37,443 nt of DNA from NCBI GenBank assembly GCA_900315335.1, contig OMYR01000003.1, positions 1 to 37,443 of the forward strand. The letters run 5' to 3'. Under the pieces are notes generated by a model. The model saw only the letters and a program-made list of their open reading frames with translations. It had not been told where the DNA came from and made no database searches. Both the position numbers and the translations under genes were made by a program. Origin of the DNA: an uncultured Bacteroidales bacterium (GTDB taxonomy: Bacteria; Bacteroidota; Bacteroidia; Bacteroidales; P3). Positions 8,044 through 15,859 of this stretch are shown one piece after another; the first letter of the stretch is position 1; every line of letters begins with the position of its first letter.

Positions 8044-8389
8044 TGTTCAAATGAGTGTCCTAAAATTAAACCGCAAAAGAAAATTGTCGTCATACGACTT
8101 TTAAGATTTTGGTGATTATTTCATCGGATTTTGTGAATTTGTATAAAAATTCGCTTGCCATTTATAAAATTTTCAGAACTCATAAAATTAATATCTAAAC
8201 ACCTGATAGCAATTAAATTTTACTTCAAAACAGAAGAAAAACACAAGATTTTTTTCGTTTGGCATATTTTTTTATTTTTCAAAAAAAGCGCACTTCAAAA
8301 ACGTTGTCTTATCAACGCTTAATGCAGTTATCAACAATTGATGTTAAAAAGTTTTGAAAGGAAAACGGACGTATCTGATTTTTTGTCTG

Positions 8390-8397
8390 TACCTTTG
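8390..8397 (+). promoter_or_regulatory. Candidate -7 element for nrdDG
   Basis: TACCTTTG fits the Bacteroidetes -7 motif TAnnTTTG, 80 nt before nrdD. No good TTTG lies 19-20 nt upstream, so the promoter may depend on an activator or the site may be chance. Confidence 0.35.
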
Positions 8398-8476
8398 CTA
8401 AACGAAACCAAGGGGAAGAGATGTTTCTCCCGATATAGAAAATAATAAAGCATAAACAACATAGTTTTAATAGGAT

Positions 8477-10654
8477 ATGAACACTGTACATATTACGAAA
8501 AGAGATGGAAAACAAGAAGTATTTTCCATAGACAAAATAAAAAATGCAATAAGAAAAGCGTTCCTTGCAACAGGTGGCTATGCAACCGAAAGTGATTTAA
8601 CGGAAATTCTTTCAAGAGTAAATATCAAGGACGGAATGACCGTTGAGGAAATTCAAAATCAAGTAGAGGTTGCTTTGATGGCTGAAAAATATTATGCAGT
8701 GGCTAAATCCTATATGCTGTATCGTCAAAGACACCAAGAGGATCGTGAGACGACAAGCAAAGTAAAGTTCCTTTTGAATTATTGTGCTGCCGAAAATGCA
8801 GCAACAGGCTCAAAGTTCGATGCCAATGCTAACGTTGAATCAAAGAATATTGCAACCCTTATCGGGGAATTACCAAAACAAAACTTTATTCGTTTGAATC
8901 GTCGTTTGCTTACCGACCGCTTGAAAGAAATGTATGGTAAAGATTTTTCCGATAGATACCTTTACTTATTGGAAAATCACTTTATTTATAAGAATGATGA
9001 AACGTCTTTGGCTAATTATTGCGCCTCGATAACTATGTATCCTTGGTTGCTTAACGGAACGATGTCAATAGGTGGCAACAGCAAAGCCCCGACGAATTTG
9101 AAGAGTTTCTGCGGCGGTTTCATCAATATGGTGTTTATGGTTTCTTCTATGCTGTCCGGTGCTTGTGCCACTCCTGAATTTCTTATGTATATGAACTATT
9201 TTATACAAAAGGAATACGGCGAGGATTATTATAATCACGCAAACGATGTGGTTGATTTATCTTCAAAGAAGCGTACTTTGGACAAGGTTATCTGCGATTG
9301 TTTTGAGCAAATCGTTTATTCGATTAACCAACCGACGGGTGCAAGAAACTTCCAAGCCGTGTTTTGGAATGTTGCTTACTACGACAAGCCTTATTTCGAG
9401 AGTTTATTCGGCGAATTTGTATTTCCTGACGGTTCCAAGCCTCATTGGGACAGTTTATGTTGGTTGCAGAAACGTTTTATGAAATGGTTCAATAAAGAAA
9501 GAACGCGTACCGTTCTTACATTCCCTGTTGAGACTATGGCCTTGTTGAGCGATGGCGATGATTTCAAAGACAAAGATATGGCAGACTTTACTGCCGAGAT
9601 GTATTCCGAAGGTCATTCGTTTTTCACTTACGTTTCGGATAACGCAGACTCACTTTCGTCTTGCTGTCGTTTGAGAAACGAAATCCAAGACAATGGTTTC
9701 TCATACACTTTGGGTGCAGGCGGTGTTTCGACCGGCTCAAAGAGTGTTTTGACAATAAACCTAAACCGTTGTATTCAATATGCCGTCAAACAGAATATAC
9801 CATACGTTCAATACGTTGAAGGCATCGTTGATTTGATGCACAAAGTTCAAACCGGCTACAACGAAAACCTAAAAATGCTTTACAATAACGGAATGCTTCC
9901 TTTGTTTACGGCAGGTTATATCAATTTGTCGCGTCAATACCTTACAATAGGCGTTAATGGAATGGTTGAAGCCGCACAATTCCTTGGCATAAAAATCAAC
10001 GATAACCCTGAATACGAAAAATTCGTTGCCGATATATTGGGAACTATTGAAAAATTAAACAAGAAATACCGTACAAAAGAATTGATGTTCAACTGCGAGA
10101 TGATTCCTGCCGAGAATGTAGGCGTAAAGCACGCTAAATGGGATAAAGAAGACGGCTATCAGACATTCCGCGATTGCTACAACTCATATTTCTATATAGT
10201 AGAAGACGATTCTTTGAACGTATTCGATAAAATTCGTCTGCACGGCAAACGTTATATCGAGCATTTGACTGGCGGTAGTGCATTGCACTTGAATTTGGAA
10301 GAGCATCTTTCACAGGCTCAATACAGACAAATATTAAAAGTAGCTGCAAAAGAAGGTTGCAATTACTTTACATTCAACATTCCTAACACAATATGTAACG
10401 ATTGCGGGCACATAGACAAACGTTATTTGAAGGAGTGTCCTGAGTGTGGCAGCAAGAATGTTGATTATTTGACGCGTATAATAGGTTATATGAAACGTGT
10501 AAGCAATTTCTCGGTTGCTCGTCAAAAAGAGGCAGCCGACCGTTATTATATAAATGTAAATAAAAACGAGAAACTTTTACAAGAGCCGTTGCCAACTCGT
10601 CATATAGAGTTTTCTAAGGAACAAGAGAAAGCCATTTCAGACACTTTGGCTTAA
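8477..10654 (+). CDS. nrdD: Anaerobic ribonucleoside-triphosphate reductase (class III)
   Basis: A glycyl-radical enzyme that makes deoxyribonucleotides from NTPs without oxygen. Residues 1-90 form an ATP-cone allosteric domain (VHITKRDGKQEVFSIDKIKN). The catalytic barrel follows, with the CCRLRN cysteine pair at 396-397. The C-terminus has the zinc site CNDC (640-643) and CPEC (654-657) and the radical site RIIGYMKR with Gly at about 670. Length 725 is normal. nrdG follows after 27 nt and must supply the radical. The pair indicates growth without oxygen. A TAnnTTTG element lies 80 nt upstream. Confidence 0.97.
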   Translation: MNTVHITKRDGKQEVFSIDKIKNAIRKAFLATGGYATESDLTEILSRVNIKDGMTVEEIQNQVEVALMAEKYYAVAKSYMLYRQRHQEDRETTSKVKFLLNYCAAENAATGSKFDANANVESKNIATLIGELPKQNFIRLNRRLLTDRLKEMYGKDFSDRYLYLLENHFIYKNDETSLANYCASITMYPWLLNGTMSIGGNSKAPTNLKSFCGGFINMVFMVSSMLSGACATPEFLMYMNYFIQKEYGEDYYNHANDVVDLSSKKRTLDKVICDCFEQIVYSINQPTGARNFQAVFWNVAYYDKPYFESLFGEFVFPDGSKPHWDSLCWLQKRFMKWFNKERTRTVLTFPVETMALLSDGDDFKDKDMADFTAEMYSEGHSFFTYVSDNADSLSSCCRLRNEIQDNGFSYTLGAGGVSTGSKSVLTINLNRCIQYAVKQNIPYVQYVEGIVDLMHKVQTGYNENLKMLYNNGMLPLFTAGYINLSRQYLTIGVNGMVEAAQFLGIKINDNPEYEKFVADILGTIEKLNKKYRTKELMFNCEMIPAENVGVKHAKWDKEDGYQTFRDCYNSYFYIVEDDSLNVFDKIRLHGKRYIEHLTGGSALHLNLEEHLSQAQYRQILKVAAKEGCNYFTFNIPNTICNDCGHIDKRYLKECPECGSKNVDYLTRIIGYMKRVSNFSVARQKEAADRYYINVNKNEKLLQEPLPTRHIEFSKEQEKAISDTLA

Positions 10655-10681
10655 AATATAACGACTGAAAGAAGTATTAAG

Positions 10682-11146
10682 ATGTTAAAATATTTCAATT
10701 ACGATATTGTCTTTCAGGAAGTCCCTAACGAAGTTACGTTGGCTGTAAATTTTTCCCTTTGTCCCAATCATTGTCGTGGTTGTCATTCTCCGTGGCTTTG
10801 GCAGGACAAAGGGGAAATTTTTGATGTCCATACTTTGGAAAGTCTCATTAAGATGTATCACGGCAACTTTACCTGCTTGGCTTTTATGGGCGGCGACAAC
10901 GACCCGCAAGCCATCAACGACCTTGCCCATCACATCAAACAGAATTTCCCCGACATCAAAACCGCTTGGTATAGTGGCAAAGAAAACATCGACCCCCATA
11001 TCAATATTTCCAACTTCGACTATATCAAGATAGGTCCTTACAAAGAAGAGTGCGGCTCCCTAAAAGACAAAAACACTAATCAAAGATTTTACAAATTTTC
11101 CACTGACGGCAAAGAAGACATCACACATTTATTTCAAAAGAAGTAA
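10682..11146 (+). CDS. nrdG: Anaerobic ribonucleotide reductase activating protein
   Basis: A 154-residue radical-SAM activase that installs the glycyl radical on NrdD using S-adenosylmethionine and an iron-sulfur cluster. The cluster cysteines are C27, C31 and C34 in LCPNHCRGCHSPWLW. The SAM-binding FMGGDND follows near residue 78. The start ATG at 10682 gives MLKYFNYDIVFQEVPNEVTL. It lies 27 nt after nrdD in the same direction, so the two form an operon. Downstream is a structured intergenic region with two hairpins. Confidence 0.95.
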   Translation: MLKYFNYDIVFQEVPNEVTLAVNFSLCPNHCRGCHSPWLWQDKGEIFDVHTLESLIKMYHGNFTCLAFMGGDNDPQAINDLAHHIKQNFPDIKTAWYSGKENIDPHINISNFDYIKIGPYKEECGSLKDKNTNQRFYKFSTDGKEDITHLFQKK

Positions 11147-11232
11147 TCTTTATACTTCGCGAAGCATCATTTTATACTACACTCTAAACAACATCAATAC
11201 ACTTAACATAACATTAATAATTGGCAATAAAT

Positions 11233-11293
11233 GAATTATTCATCGTTATGGAAAATGCATGAATAATTCTTCAAATGTTTTTCTGCATTTGAA
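11233..11293. repeat. Two abutting perfect hairpins after nrdG
   Basis: GAATTATTCAT (11233-11243) pairs perfectly with ATGAATAATTC (11259-11269) around a 15-nt loop. The next base starts a second perfect stem, TTCAAATG (11270-11277) with CATTTGAA (11286-11293), loop of 8. Neither has a clear T tail. They could stabilise the nrdDG 3' end or belong to a small RNA. Confidence 0.55.
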
Positions 11294-11545
11294 CAAACAT
11301 CGGAGATATTAATCCTACAAATTTATAGGTATCGTTCAGATGTGAGTATTGAAAACATTTAATTTTCATTGACAGAGAATTTGTTTTTTCTGGTGCAAAT
11401 TTCAAAAAGTTTTGGCTTTTTATCATAGAAAATTTTGGCTTTTCATTGCCCCTTGCACTGTTCTAATTTTCGTCAAACTCACGTTACAATCTCAACTAAA
11501 AAAATACGCCTTAACAAAATATAAAGACATTCGCAAACAAAATAA

Positions 11546-11578
11546 AAAGGACAAGAAATTTTAATTTTCCCATCCTTT
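11546..11578 (-). terminator. Terminator of the 11604-12742 gene pair
   Basis: On the minus strand AAAGGA (11573-11578) pairs with TCCTTT (11546-11551), with a loosely pairing AT-rich interior and a T-rich tail (TTTTTATTTTG). It lies 25 nt past the stop codon of the minus-strand gene. Confidence 0.5.
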
Positions 11579-11603
11579 GTTTATTATTTGAAAAATTTAT
11601 TTC

Positions 11604-12083
11604 CTATAAATCGCCCTCATATTCCGTTCTGTTATTCGGATTTTCGTAATACAGATACAAATAATCCATAAATCCGTCCTTTAATGCAATCCTTACAATC
11701 GTTCCGTCCTTTGCCTTAAATACTGCTTTGGGTGTTTCTTGTGAAGAAAGCGGTTCGCTGCTATAACCAACCATTGCCTGTCCGTCGGAATTAACCGACA
11801 CTTTCTCTTTATAACCAATCTTCTGTCCCGACACATACGTATATTTGCCGCCATTCGAAAACCAATCATACAAAGCATTATACTTGTCTTCAATATTCCA
11901 AAATGTCTTGTAATATTGTACTTTAATTCCCCACACTTTATCATTTTGGCTTTTAATCCAAAGTTTAACCTTTCGCCCGTTGAACTTACCGTTCAAGCAA
12001 TCTTTATGACTATTGTAATCAAAGCCTTTGGATTGCAGTTGTCCAATCATCTCGGTCTTAGTTCCGTCGATTGGCACACCCAT
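11604..12083 (-). CDS. Uncharacterised protein, probably 5'-truncated
   Basis: A 159-residue protein of unknown function. It begins MGVPIDGTKTEMIGQLQSKGF, contains a mixed beta-rich middle (KVKLWIKSQNDKVWGIKVQYY, KYNALYDWFSNGGKYTYVSG) and ends acidic. The opening resembles Bacteroidetes proteins that carry KFMGIPI(D/N)G right after a signal peptide. Here the frame stays open upstream and reads TPKF before the Met, but the upstream codons overlap the end of the preceding gene and encode neither a start nor a signal sequence. The N-terminus therefore may have been lost, leaving a cytoplasmic or non-functional product. The resemblance is from memory. It follows the barrel gene by 23 nt. Confidence 0.55.
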   Translation of the reverse strand: MGVPIDGTKTEMIGQLQSKGFDYNSHKDCLNGKFNGRKVKLWIKSQNDKVWGIKVQYYKTFWNIEDKYNALYDWFSNGGKYTYVSGQKIGYKEKVSVNSDGQAMVGYSSEPLSSQETPKAVFKAKDGTIVRIALKDGFMDYLYLYYENPNNRTEYEGDL

Positions 12084-12106
12084 AAACTTCGGTGTTGAAC
12101 AAAGAT

Positions 12107-12742
12107 TTATTTGCTTTTCAAGGTGTAGGAAACAAGGGCGGAGATGTAAAAAACCTCTTGATACGTATTGGAGAAAAAGTATTTATCAACATAGTTCGCC
12201 CTGCCGTAATTAAATTCAAAGCCAACCGCAATATTATAGCCTAAGTCGTAACGATATGTAGCCTCTAAGCCGTAAAACAATTTGCCGTTGATAGTTTTTG
12301 TTCTGTCTTCCTTACCGAATATTACCCTGTTTCTGTCTTTTTGAAAAATCAAATTGCCAAAACATAAAGACATTCTAATCATATTACGCTCACTTTTGTT
12401 AAGGAAATTGTATCCCAAAGCAAATTGAATCAAGTTGGTGTTCTCTTGATAAGAGGCAATAAAACCATCGTAAAAGGACGTTTCGGTAGTATATGAAAGG
12501 TTGGTAAGTTTTAATTTGGCGAAATACATATTGTTTAAGCTGCCCTCAATTGCAAAAGACAACGATAAAGGAGAATAATCAAGAGTTTCTTCGGTAATAC
12601 CACCGAAATGATTGTCGGGACGCCTACTAAAACCTATATTTAATTGACAACCTACGCTGTATTTTGGTACTCTTTGAGCATAAACGCAAGGTATAAAAAG
12701 CAAACAAAGAAAGAATAATATGTTTTGTAGTGATTTGCACAT
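12107..12742 (-). CDS. Putative outer-membrane beta-barrel protein
   Basis: A 211-residue exported protein. Residues 1-22 form a signal peptide (MCKSLQNILFFLCLLFIPC, then VYAQR). The remainder shows alternating hydrophobic strands (YSVGCQLNIGFS, LSFAIEGSLNNMYFAKLKL, LIQFALGYNF, YGLEATYRYDLGYNIAVGFEFNY, FYISALVSYTLKSK) typical of an eight-stranded barrel. I do not recognise a specific family. The gene is first of a two-gene minus-strand unit, with the truncated-looking protein after 23 nt. The ino1 terminator separates it from the inositol operon. Confidence 0.65.
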   Translation of the reverse strand: MCKSLQNILFFLCLLFIPCVYAQRVPKYSVGCQLNIGFSRRPDNHFGGITEETLDYSPLSLSFAIEGSLNNMYFAKLKLTNLSYTTETSFYDGFIASYQENTNLIQFALGYNFLNKSERNMIRMSLCFGNLIFQKDRNRVIFGKEDRTKTINGKLFYGLEATYRYDLGYNIAVGFEFNYGRANYVDKYFFSNTYQEVFYISALVSYTLKSK

Positions 12743-12801
12743 ATAACAACACTAAGAAAACAGAATTATAGGAATTTTATTGTTTTTACCCCGAAGAAAA
12801 C

Positions 12802-12840
12802 AAAAAGAGAGCCTTTCTTTTATCGGAAAAGCCCTCTTTC
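12802..12840 (-). terminator. Terminator of the inositol-lipid operon after ino1
   Basis: On the minus strand AAAGAGGGC (12831-12839) pairs with GCTCTCTTT (12804-12812) over 9 positions with one G-U, followed by a T run. It lies 20 nt past the ino1 stop and closes the operon. Confidence 0.85.
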
Positions 12841-12860
12841 ATTTAAGTTACTTAGTGTTT

Positions 12861-14018
12861 TTATTTCTTTTGTCTGTTGGCTTGCGGTCTTGTTAAGTCC
12901 GTCAATTGTCTTTTTGCCAACATCTCGCATTCGTACTGAGCGTCCTCAAAAGTCATTGGGAAAGGAGGGGTCTTTTGAGTAAAGGCACTTGCTCCGTGCA
13001 ATGAACCCGTGATACCCAATTCTCTTGCAACTTTCAAATAACGGATAGCATCGATAACAACTCCGGCAGAGTTTGGAGAATCTATAACCGACATACGAGC
13101 ATCGAAAGTTACAGGACTACCGCCAAAACCTTCCAATTCCAAATGGAATGTTGCTATTTTGTTATCCTTATAATAAGAGATGTATTCAGATGGACCGGCG
13201 TGTAAGAACGAATCATCGGTTGGAATGTTTCTTATGTCGTTTTGGCAACGGATAACATTCTCTTTGGAAATTTTCTTACTCTTCAAACGACTTTGATTAA
13301 CCATATTCATAAAGTCCGTATTACCACCGCAGTTTTGTTGAATATGGCATTTTACTTTATGACCGCGAGCGAAAGCCAATTCTTGCAACATCTGTGAAAG
13401 AATACTTGCACCGAATTGGGATTTCATATCGTCACCAATCAAAGGAAGTCCTGCATCGATAAACTTCTGTTCCCAAACAGGGTCGGAAGCAATAAAGACA
13501 GGAATACAATTCAAGAATGCAACGTGAGCATCAATAGCACATTGTGCGTAAAACTTAACGCCTTCCTCACTACCGACCGGCAAATAATCAATTAAAATGT
13601 CGGCTTTGGTATCTTTAAGAACCTTGACAATATCAACAGGTTCGTGTTCGGTATCGACAACAAAAGTCGTGTCCTTCGGATATTTTTCATAATCAAGCAT
13701 ATGTTCAGAAACTCCGTCCAACAAAGGAGCCTTCTGAACGATTACATTACTTTTTGGAAACTTTTGCGGGTCGATGATGTTTATTGTACAGTTTGGTTTA
13801 GCGTATATAGCCTCGTCCAAAGTCTTGCCGACTTTTCTTGCGTCAATGTCAAAAGCAGCAACAACTTCTATATCCTGAGCGGTGTAACCGCCTATGTTTG
13901 CTGCCATCATTCCCTCGGGAGCGTTTTGATTAGCAGGGTTGCCGTAATATTCCAATCCCTGTATTAAAGCAGATGCACAATTGCCTATACCTGCTATCGC
14001 AATTCTAATCTTTTCCAT
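12861..14018 (-). CDS. ino1: Inositol-3-phosphate synthase
   Basis: NAD-dependent enzyme converting glucose 6-phosphate to 1L-myo-inositol 1-phosphate, the only de novo route to inositol. The Rossmann motif AGIGNCASALIQG is at residues 9-21. The conserved substrate-domain segments DDMKSQFGASILSQML, NCGGNTDFMNM and KSKKISKENVI follow. Length 385 is close to the short bacterial type (about 360-380) rather than the 500-residue eukaryotic type. It is last in the minus-strand run, 104 nt after the HAD gene, so it may have its own promoter in that gap, which also contains the palindrome AGTTACGGTAACT. A strong terminator follows. The neighbours suggest the product feeds inositol lipids. Confidence 0.93.
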   Translation of the reverse strand: MEKIRIAIAGIGNCASALIQGLEYYGNPANQNAPEGMMAANIGGYTAQDIEVVAAFDIDARKVGKTLDEAIYAKPNCTINIIDPQKFPKSNVIVQKAPLLDGVSEHMLDYEKYPKDTTFVVDTEHEPVDIVKVLKDTKADILIDYLPVGSEEGVKFYAQCAIDAHVAFLNCIPVFIASDPVWEQKFIDAGLPLIGDDMKSQFGASILSQMLQELAFARGHKVKCHIQQNCGGNTDFMNMVNQSRLKSKKISKENVIRCQNDIRNIPTDDSFLHAGPSEYISYYKDNKIATFHLELEGFGGSPVTFDARMSVIDSPNSAGVVIDAIRYLKVARELGITGSLHGASAFTQKTPPFPMTFEDAQYECEMLAKRQLTDLTRPQANRQKK

Positions 14019-14122
14019 TTTAATTCAAAAAATCTATATATTTTACTTTTATGTTAATATTCAAAAAAACAGTTACCGTAACTAAAACGCTCGTTACTCT
14101 ATTGCGTAAAACAATGTGTCGC

Positions 14123-14824
14123 TTACTGCAAAAAGTGTTCCACTTGCATAATATCTGTAATAATCACATCGGCAAATGGAGTGTTTGTCGGATTGTCTTT
14201 CCAACCTTGACCTTTCAGCCAAATGGTGGAACAACCGAGTTGTTTGGTAGGCATAATGTCTTTCTTGTAAGAATCGCCTACAACAGTTGTATTTTCAGCC
14301 TTGCTTTGCAAACGCTCCAAAGCATAACTCCAAAGCCTTTTGTCAGGTTTGGAAATACCCACAACTGCACTCTCGACAACATCGTCAAAACAGTCTTTGA
14401 TACCAAAATCTCTCAAAACCTCATCCAAATTACCATAAAAATTAGAAACCATACCTATATTATAATCCTTTGACAAACGTTCAAGCATAGGTTTTACGTT
14501 CGCGGTGTTTTGTTTTGCGAGCAAATAACACGAATTGGAGATTTGCTCAACATGGCGTTGGTCTTCGCTTATTATATTGTTGTTTTGAAGAAAATCAAAT
14601 TGCAAAGCGACTTTGACAAGCAAGGTATCAAGGAAATTATCCATAGATTCGATATTACGTGTCGCTGCTATCTGTCTTTCTCCATACACATAGGCATCAC
14701 GCATCTGCTGATCAGTCAAAAAGCTATTGTATTTCAAATGTTCTTCGGCAAATATATGATACCAATGTATGCCGTTGGTATCAAGAGTTGCCCCATAGTC
14801 AAATATTACCGTCTTTTCTTTCAT
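14123..14824 (-). CDS. HAD-superfamily hydrolase, possible inositol-lipid phosphatase
   Basis: A 233-residue cytoplasmic protein with a HAD core and an alpha-helical cap (about 18-105). Motif I is FDYGATLDT: the nucleophile D9 is present, but the second Asp of the usual DxDxT is a Gly (G11). Motif II is S127 (GMVSNF), motif III K159 (GISKPDK), motif IV D184 and D189 (VVGDSYKKD). The remaining catalytic set is intact, so some phosphate-transfer activity is likely, but loss of the general acid is a caution. It starts 6 nt after the flippase-like gene. In this operon it could remove a phosphate from a phosphoinositol-phosphate lipid or an intermediate; that is inference from neighbours. Confidence 0.75.
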   Translation of the reverse strand: MKEKTVIFDYGATLDTNGIHWYHIFAEEHLKYNSFLTDQQMRDAYVYGERQIAATRNIESMDNFLDTLLVKVALQFDFLQNNNIISEDQRHVEQISNSCYLLAKQNTANVKPMLERLSKDYNIGMVSNFYGNLDEVLRDFGIKDCFDDVVESAVVGISKPDKRLWSYALERLQSKAENTTVVGDSYKKDIMPTKQLGCSTIWLKGQGWKDNPTNTPFADVIITDIMQVEHFLQ

Positions 14825-14830
14825 ATATAG

Positions 14831-15841
14831 TTAGTCGTTTTTGCCAAAACGTTTTACTTTTATCATTATAACTCCAATAATTATCCACGCCAATTCCGTT
14901 ATCCTTGTCACCATACCAACAAAGACGCCCATACTTGCCGCAAGCCCTATGCTGTTTAACGCAAAGGTCAATCCCCCTTCTCGAATACCTACCTGCATAG
15001 GAAAAACAAAAACAATATTGGCAATTAAGGACGTTTCGGTGTTGATTATGATAGAATCAATCATATCTATCCCAACTCCAACAGCACGCAAAATTACTAA
15101 AATTTCCAAACATGAGAAAATCCTTGACAATGTTTCGTAAAACAAAGCCTTATAAAATTCCTTTCGATGTAGGTTGAATAAATCCGTAAATTGTTTGTCC
15201 GTATCCGATAATGTCTGCTGAAATTCTTTTGTCATTTTCTTTTTTACAAAGCGTTTCAACAATGGAACACGACATAAAAACTTGAAAAATCCTACAATAA
15301 TACCTTTCTTGTATGCTTTGATAATGTATATTATCGCAATTATGCTGATACCGATAAATACTAACGAAGCAACGAAGACAAATCTCGGTGTTCTGTCGTA
15401 TGCAAAAAATATCAAAAGCAGAAAACCTATTATCCAAAACACGAAATGCGAAAGAATATGCATCATTGCGTAATTAAGTACGCTTGAAGTCGCTCTTTTC
15501 GTCCCCAAATCATCCTTCATGGCCATTATTCTGTAAGGCTCGCCGCCCAATGCCATAACAGGAGTTATATAATTTATCGCATAGCCGCTTATCGTCAAAC
15601 GGAACATTCGCAACCACGAAACTTTTTTCTTTTCTTCCGGTGTCAGGTATGATAATGTCCGCCACGACATAGTATTCAACGGATAAACCAATAGCCGCGT
15701 GGCAACGATAAGAAATATCCAAAATCCGACCTTTCTAAGATTTTCGACAAGGACATTCCAACCCAAATTGTAAAGCATTATCGCTATTATGACAATACCT
15801 ACAACGAAAAAGAACATACCATATTTGCTTTTCTTGTCCAT
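14831..15841 (-). CDS. Flippase-like integral membrane protein (LPG synthase TM domain, UPF0104)
   Basis: A 336-residue inner-membrane protein with about eight hydrophobic segments (at roughly 8-26, 38-55, 77-95, 120-145, 152-172, 235-255, 270-290, 305-328). The family signature is present: TPVMALGGEPYRIMAM near residue 90 and VFPMQVGIREGGLTFALNS near residue 278. The domain is the flippase-like transmembrane part of lysyl-phosphatidylglycerol synthase, here without a synthase domain. Stand-alone members often sit in glycolipid loci and are thought to move or help make lipids. Between the CDP-alcohol transferase (18 nt upstream) and the HAD gene (6 nt downstream), it is a candidate for translocating the inositol lipid. 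Confidence 0.8.
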   Translation of the reverse strand: MDKKSKYGMFFFVVGIVIIAIMLYNLGWNVLVENLRKVGFWIFLIVATRLLVYPLNTMSWRTLSYLTPEEKKKVSWLRMFRLTISGYAINYITPVMALGGEPYRIMAMKDDLGTKRATSSVLNYAMMHILSHFVFWIIGFLLLIFFAYDRTPRFVFVASLVFIGISIIAIIYIIKAYKKGIIVGFFKFLCRVPLLKRFVKKKMTKEFQQTLSDTDKQFTDLFNLHRKEFYKALFYETLSRIFSCLEILVILRAVGVGIDMIDSIIINTETSLIANIVFVFPMQVGIREGGLTFALNSIGLAASMGVFVGMVTRITELAWIIIGVIMIKVKRFGKND

Positions 15842-15859
15842 AGTCGAAAATTCCTTTGT

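Larger units (their letters stand above)
7849..8476. other. Intergenic region upstream of nrdD
   Basis: 628 nt without a credible gene, the longest such stretch in the window. It holds 21-nt array 4 (7960-8043) and a -7 element close to nrdD. A 72-codon open frame across the array only translates the repeat (LMFNTNQLMFNT) and is not a gene. The remaining sequence, 8050-8380, is AT-rich and shows nothing else I can name. Confidence 0.65.
11147..11603. other. Intergenic region between convergent genes, with hairpins
   Basis: 457 nt between nrdG (plus) and the minus-strand gene at 11604. It holds a 10-nt palindrome CTTCGCGAAG just after nrdG, two abutting perfect hairpins (11233-11269 and 11270-11293) and a terminator for the minus-strand gene (11546-11578). 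Between 11300 and 11540 I see only an imperfect direct repeat of TTTTGGCTTTT. No credible coding sequence is present. Confidence 0.6.

Noticed and set aside
7897-8115. 72-codon open frame in front of nrdD
   Set aside because: It only translates the 21-nt array (a multiple of three, so stops are avoided) as LMFNTNQ-like heptads, and has no start-site or family support.
8405-8435. Riboswitch or strong hairpin in the nrdD leader
   Set aside because: GGGGAAGAGATGTTTCTCCC pairs only with a mismatch and several G-U pairs, and no known riboswitch consensus is visible.
14060-14100. Terminator between the HAD gene and ino1
   Set aside because: The palindrome AGTTACGGTAACT with a T run is only a 5-bp stem, so I mention it in the ino1 entry but do not call it.
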